From JACKNG01 sp040220855 (GTDB lineage: Bacteria > Pseudomonadota > Gammaproteobacteria > Ga0077536): a stretch of DNA of 64,000 nt. Position numbers and translations under genes: made by a program. The stretch is taken from the NCBI GenBank assembly GCA_040220855.1, contig JAVJVZ010000038.1, positions 30,140 through 94,139 on the forward strand. The letters run 5' to 3'. The notes under the pieces were generated by a model. The model saw only the letters and a program-made list of their open reading frames with translations. It had not been told where the DNA came from and searched no databases. Shown piece after piece: positions 24,201 to 30,200 of the stretch (positions are counted from its first letter, which is position 1; every line of letters begins with the position of its first letter).

Positions 24201-27200
24201 GGCGGTCGCCAGGTACTCGCCGACGTAGGTCGAGCTCACCACGATGTCGGTGGCCGCGGTCAGTGTGATGCTCGCGCCGTCGAGAATGCGCGCGAGGTGC
24301 TGGCCACCGCCGGTGGCGGTATCGTTGATGATGTTGCGTGGATCACCCGACAGGTTGAGGGCGAACGCGCCGGCCACGCCGATATCCGCGGCGCCCGCCC
24401 CGGACTGCGCCAGGGCGGTGAAACTGTTGATGCCGTCGCCGGCCTGCGATGTGATGAGGGTGACCTCGGGCGCCGTGACGTCGCCGCCGATCGCGGTCTC
24501 GATACGCTGCGCATCGACGTTGACGGCAACCGCCACGCCGGCGCCGGTCGCCGCGTCGACGCTCGCGGCATCGGCCACCGCGCTCGCGTCCATGTCGGCG
24601 TTGGCGACGATGACCGGCGCTGTCGCAGTGGCGAGCTCGCTGCCCGGCGCGAGCATGGCCTCGGCGAAGCCGAAGTCGATGTTCATCGCGAGTGCGGCGG
24701 CCACCCCGAGCGGCCCATCGGCAGTCGCAATGTCGGCGCGCGCCAGCACATCCGCGACGTCGGCAGGAATCTCGTCCTGGCCGGCAAGGGCCAGCAAGCC
24801 TTCCAGCTGGGCGGCGATCTCCTCACTGACGCTGTCGCCCCCCGCGTCCTCGACCGCGCCACTCTGACCAGTGACGGCGTTGGCGTCGAGCAGGCTGATG
24901 TTGTCGGCCTGCACGGTGACGTTGCCGCTCAGCACGTCGATGGCCATGCCGCTCGAGGCACTGCTGCCACCAATCGTGTAGCCGAGCGCGACGGCGGCAC
25001 CGATACTCGCGGTACCGCCGACGCCGCTGTCGGTATCGGCGCCATGCGAACTCAACGCGTCGTGGTCGGCGAGGATGAGCAGGTCACCGCTGATGGCCGA
25101 GGTCGAGGACGAGTTCAGGGTGCGTGCGCTGGTATTGAAATCGTTGTAGTTCAGCGCCGCAGCCGCAGGCACGTTGATGGCGTTCGAGGCGCCCGCCGTC
25201 GCCTCGGCGATGGCTTCGAAGTCGCCGGTTGCGATCACGCTCACGTCGCTGCCCGGCGCGTCCGTCGCGGTAATGCGTGCGTCCTGGATTTCCGCGCGCG
25301 AACTCTGCGTGACGGCATTCGCGGACACCGACGGGCCGACCCCGATGGTAGCGTTGTCCTGCGGCGTCGCCGCCGTGGTCGCCGTGTAGCGCCCGATGAA
25401 ATCCGAGCGCACCAGCAGGTCGCCACCACCGAGCAGCGTGATGTCCGCGCCGGCCTGCACGACCGCGGCCTGCGCGCCACCGGTCGGGAACGGGATCTGC
25501 GGCAAGGTCGGCAGGGTCAGCGTCGGCAATGGCGGCAGCGCCGGCAGCGGCGGCGGCAACGCCGGCAGTGCGGGCAGCGCCGGCAGTGCGGGCACGGGTA
25601 TCGTGATCGGGTTGGCCGGAATGAGCGGCGCGCTGAGATTGACCGCGAACGCGCCGGCGACACCGAGGTCGGCCTCCCCGCCGCCGCCGGAGACCGCCTC
25701 GGCGGTGAAATCGGCACGGCCGTTGCCGCCGAGTTCGGCCAGCACGGAGACATCGGTAGCCGTCACCGTACCGGCGACGAACGCCTGGTTGGTCTGTGAG
25801 CTCAGGTTGACCGCCGCGGCCACGCCGAGCGACGTGGCGGAATCGACCGCGGCACCATCGGCAAAGGCGTCCGCGTCACTGTCCTGCGTGCTGCGCACCT
25901 CGACGGCACCACCGGCAACGAGCTGCGCACCGCTCGCGATGCCGGCCGTCGCGGCGTTGTAATCCAGGTTGGCGGCAATCGCCGCCGACGCGCCGACCGC
26001 GCCGTTGCCGGTTCCGAGCCGGGCCGCGCCGAGGAAGTCCTCCAACGCCGCGGGCACCACCGGCTGCAGCGTATGCAGGTTGGTGACGTCCGCGGTGGGT
26101 TCGAGGTCGAGCGGCGCGACGCCATCTCGCGCCGCCTGCTGGGTCGCATGCAGGCGAACGGTGTTCGCATCGACCACGCTGACGAAGTACTCGCCACCGT
26201 CATTGAGCGCGCCGATGGTCTCGTCGTCGCCACCAATCGCGTAGATCACCCGGTCGCCCGTGCGCAGCCCGTGGCCGGCAATCGCCAGCGTATCGGCGAC
26301 GCCGTCGACCGCGGCCATCGGATCGAGTTCGTACGACGGGCGCAGGGCCAGGAAGGCCTGCTCGATCACCATGTCGAGCTTGAATTCCAGCAACAGGTCG
26401 TCCGACTCGACGCCGGCCACGCTGGCAACGGCGTCCGCGTCCATGAACGTCTGCGTGTCGGCCAGCACGCTCACCGTGCCGCCCACCGTCATGCGATTGC
26501 CGGCAGTCGCGCTGGCACCGCCCTGCATCATGCCGATGGCGATCGCGGCACCGGCGCCGACGTCGGCCGACTCGACCTCCGCATCGGCCCGGTGCGTACC
26601 CGTGGCAACGTGGTTGGCGGCGACGAGGAGATCGCCGCCAATGGTCGACATCGTGCTGGTGTTGCCGAGATTTGCCGTCGTCGTGTTGTTGCCAATCAGC
26701 ACCGCGACCGCGGCGCCGAGCCCGCTGCCGGCGCCGACGCCGGCCTCGGCGATCGCCTCGCTGGTGTATTCGCCATCCGCGAGCACAGACACATCGTTGG
26801 CACCGACGATCGTGGCATCGCGAATCTCGGCGAGGGTCGCGACCAGGCCCGCGTTCAGCTCGAACGATGCGCCTGCACCCGCGACCGTGTCGCCATCGAG
26901 ATTGGGCTCGGCGTTGGCGAGGTTTTCGAGCACCGTGGTGGCGCTGACGAGCAGGTCGGCGCCGCCGCTGATCGTCAATAGGGCATTGTCATCGACCACC
27001 GCCACGCTGCCGCCGAGCGCAAAGCTTGCCGCGACCGCACCGGAAACCCCGGCAATCTGCTCACCCGTGCCGGAAATCGCGTCCGCGCTCACGGTGTGTA
27101 CGCCGTCACCGGATGGCCCTGCGGTGATCGCGATGCCGGCGGCGGCGGCCTGGCCGGCGAGAATCGCACGGGTATCGGTCTGCTGCGCGTTGAGTGCGAT

Positions 27201-30200
27201 TGCCGCAGCGGCGCCGAGCAGGTTCTGTGTCGCACTCGCGCTCGCCAGCGCGGTGGCGTCGACGTCGCTGGTCGCGGCCACGGTGAGCGCGCCGCCGGCC
27301 GTCACGTCAGCACTCGCCGTGATGCTTGCCGCCGACAGTGCGTTGGAGAGATTCACCCCGAGCGCAGCGGCGATGCCCTGGGCCTGGTTCTCGAGCAGGT
27401 TCAGCAGCGGCGAATCGGTACCCGTCGGCGGAGTCGGGGAACCCCCGAACGCCAGGTTGGCGCGGTCGCCGAGGAAGATCATCTCCGCCGCGACGAGGTC
27501 GGCAGCATCGGCATCGTCGGGATCCGCACCGTGCACCCCGGCCACGCCTTCCACCTCGTTGCGGGCCGCCAGGTCGGAAGTCACCGCGACCGCACCGCCA
27601 GCGGACACGGTTCCGGCCACCGTAGCGGTGGCGACGTCGTTGGCGATATTGATGGCGATCGGCAGCGCCAGCGCCTCGGTGGGCGAGGCCACGGTCGCCG
27701 CCGCGGCGGTACTGCTCGCGCGCACCACGTTGACGGCATTGTGGGTGGCGCGCGCCTGCAGGGCGCCGGCGAGTGTCACGCTGGCCGCCATGTCGATGAG
27801 CACGCTGCTCGTATTCGCACCGAGCGAGGCGGCAACCGACTGCGCGCTCGCGTCGAGCCCGGCGAGTGCGCCAGCGAGGGTGGTGACGACCACGGACTGG
27901 TCACCGTCCGCGGTGATGTCGAGGTTGCCGGCCCCGGCCAGCGTCGCGCCGGCGCCGATGCTGGCGAGCGTGGTGTAGGCCGAGACGTTCGCCGCCACGG
28001 AACGACCCACGCCGAGCTCGTCAGCGATCGATGCCGCCCCCGCCGGTTCGGCGGTGATGTCGACGGCACTCGTGTTCGAGGCCGCGATGTCGACGTCGGT
28101 CGCGCCGACAAAGGTCACGAGCGCGCCGGCACCGATGTAGGCATGACTCAGGTTGCCCTGAATCGGACCGGGCCCTGGCAGGTTGGTATTCAGCGCGAAC
28201 GAGCCGGCGTTCGGGCCAGGATTCGCATTGTCCAATCCTGCCGCGCCGGAGCGCGCCTCCGCGACCAGCGTGCTGCCCCCGCTGGTGTGGATGTTCAGCG
28301 CGGGCGTCGAGAAGGTCGGGCTGCCATCGACGTAGGCCTCGTCGATGATCTGCGTGAGGTTGGCGGCCACCGCGAAACCGTTGTTGTCCGCACTGACCGT
28401 GGGCGTGGCGTTGGCCAGCGTGGTGACGCTGAAACCCGATGCCGCGGCGATCGTGACCGCACCGGCCGACGTCAGCGAGCCGCTGGTATCGATGAAGGCC
28501 CGCGTCGAACTGCTCAGCGTCGTCGCGGCAATGGCGGCGGCATCGGTCTGCGGCCCGGCCGCGGTCGCGATACCGAGCGTTGCGAGCGTGGTGGGATTGA
28601 GGGCCGCGCCGGCCGGCGTCGAATTCGCGGTCGTGGTGACGATACCCGTTGCCGTCGCGGTGACGTCGATACTGGCGGCGCCGGTAACCGTGGCGGCATC
28701 CGCGATGAAAGCCTCGGTGGTGGCCCGGATGACCGGAATGGCCGTGGTCGTACCGACCGCGTTTACCGCGGTGATGCCGGTGGCCGTCGCCGTGACCGTC
28801 GTATCGGTATTCGCGTCGAGCACCAGCGCAGTGCCGGCCTGCGCCGTGGTGCCGTCGGAGAAATGCGCGCGCGCGGTGTTGTCGATGACCGGCGCAGCGA
28901 TGGCGATCTCCCCGACCACGCCGCCCGTCGTCACGGCGTTCGCGAGCACGGTGGAATCGACGGTCGAGACCGCGGTGACGGTGAGCGCACCACTTGCCGT
29001 GAGGCTGGAACTGCCGGTAACGGCCACCTCGGCGGAAACATCCGCAGCCAGCGTGACCAGCGGAATGGTCGGCAGCAGGTTGGTGACGTTCGACACCAGC
29101 GCGGCGCTCGCCGTGAGCGTGATGTCGGTGCCGACCAGCGTCGCGCCATCGATGTTCACACCCGCGGCCAGCGTGACGAGCGGCAGCGTATCGGGACTGA
29201 CCAGTGAACCCGCGGTGGCGACGGCGTTGAAGGTCAGGGTGCCGCCGCTCACGGTGACGCCCGGATCGACATGGATCTGCTCGGCGTTGATGGTCAGTTG
29301 GTTCGCACCGAGATCGACATTGCCGGTAATCGTCACCTCGTCGAGGCCGGCCTCGCCGTTGACGATGAGGGCGCCGGCGAAATCGAGCGCCTGGATTTCG
29401 AGGCGGTCGGTATCCGACACCATCGGGATCCCGGCATCGTTGCCGAGATTGATGGTGAGGGAACTCGACGGCTCGGCGAAAGTGATGCCCTCGAAGGTCG
29501 GAATGACGTCCGTGCTCACCAACGACAGTTGCCCGCCGAGATCGGTCAGGCGCGCGTTGTCGGTCAGATTGCTGGTGCGGATGACGCGGTCGGTGACGGA
29601 GAGGTTGTCGAAGATCGGCTCCAACCCGTCGTAGACGAGGGTGTCGCCATCGCGCTGGATCGAACCGGAGTGCGGGCCGGTTGCGAGGTACTCGACGTGT
29701 GCGAACGCACCGCCCGTCAACGCGAGCGAGTCGAAACCGCCGGCCCCGCCGTCGATGACGCCACTCACCGCTCCCGCCGCAGTGATGCTGAAGAAGTCCT
29801 CGTTGTCGGCTGCGCCGACCAGGTTCTCCACGCCGGCGAAGCTCACGTCACCGGCACTGCCGCTGTCGAGTGCAGAGACGAACCATCGCGTGTCGGCCGT
29901 GGAACCGCGGAGCGTATCCATACCATCGCCGCCATCGAAGTTGATGTCGATGTGATGGACGGCGTGCGCGGGGTCGAAATCGATGAGCAGCCGATCGGAC
30001 TGCGCGCCGCCGGCGATGTGCACGAGCAGGTCCGTGTCGACAGCGTGGGAGGCGAGCACGACATCGCTGTCGAGGTCGACCAGCTGCAGCGTCTGCACCG
30101 CCGCGGCGTCATCGAGCCGCAGTGCGGCATTCAGTGCGTCGTCCGCAGGCGTCGAAAAATCGAGATGAACGGTCTGGTCGAGAAACGGGTTGGCGGACGA

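Noticed and set aside
3534..29634. Very long open frames on the + strand opposite the giant gene, for example at 3534-6776, 8961-14375, 14862-18344 and 27096-29207
   Set aside because: Their translations are Arg/Ala/Val/Asp-biased, lack domains and match the complement of a high-GC, GNC-rich coding strand with few stop triplets. The - strand frame has clear motifs throughout, so these are shadows.
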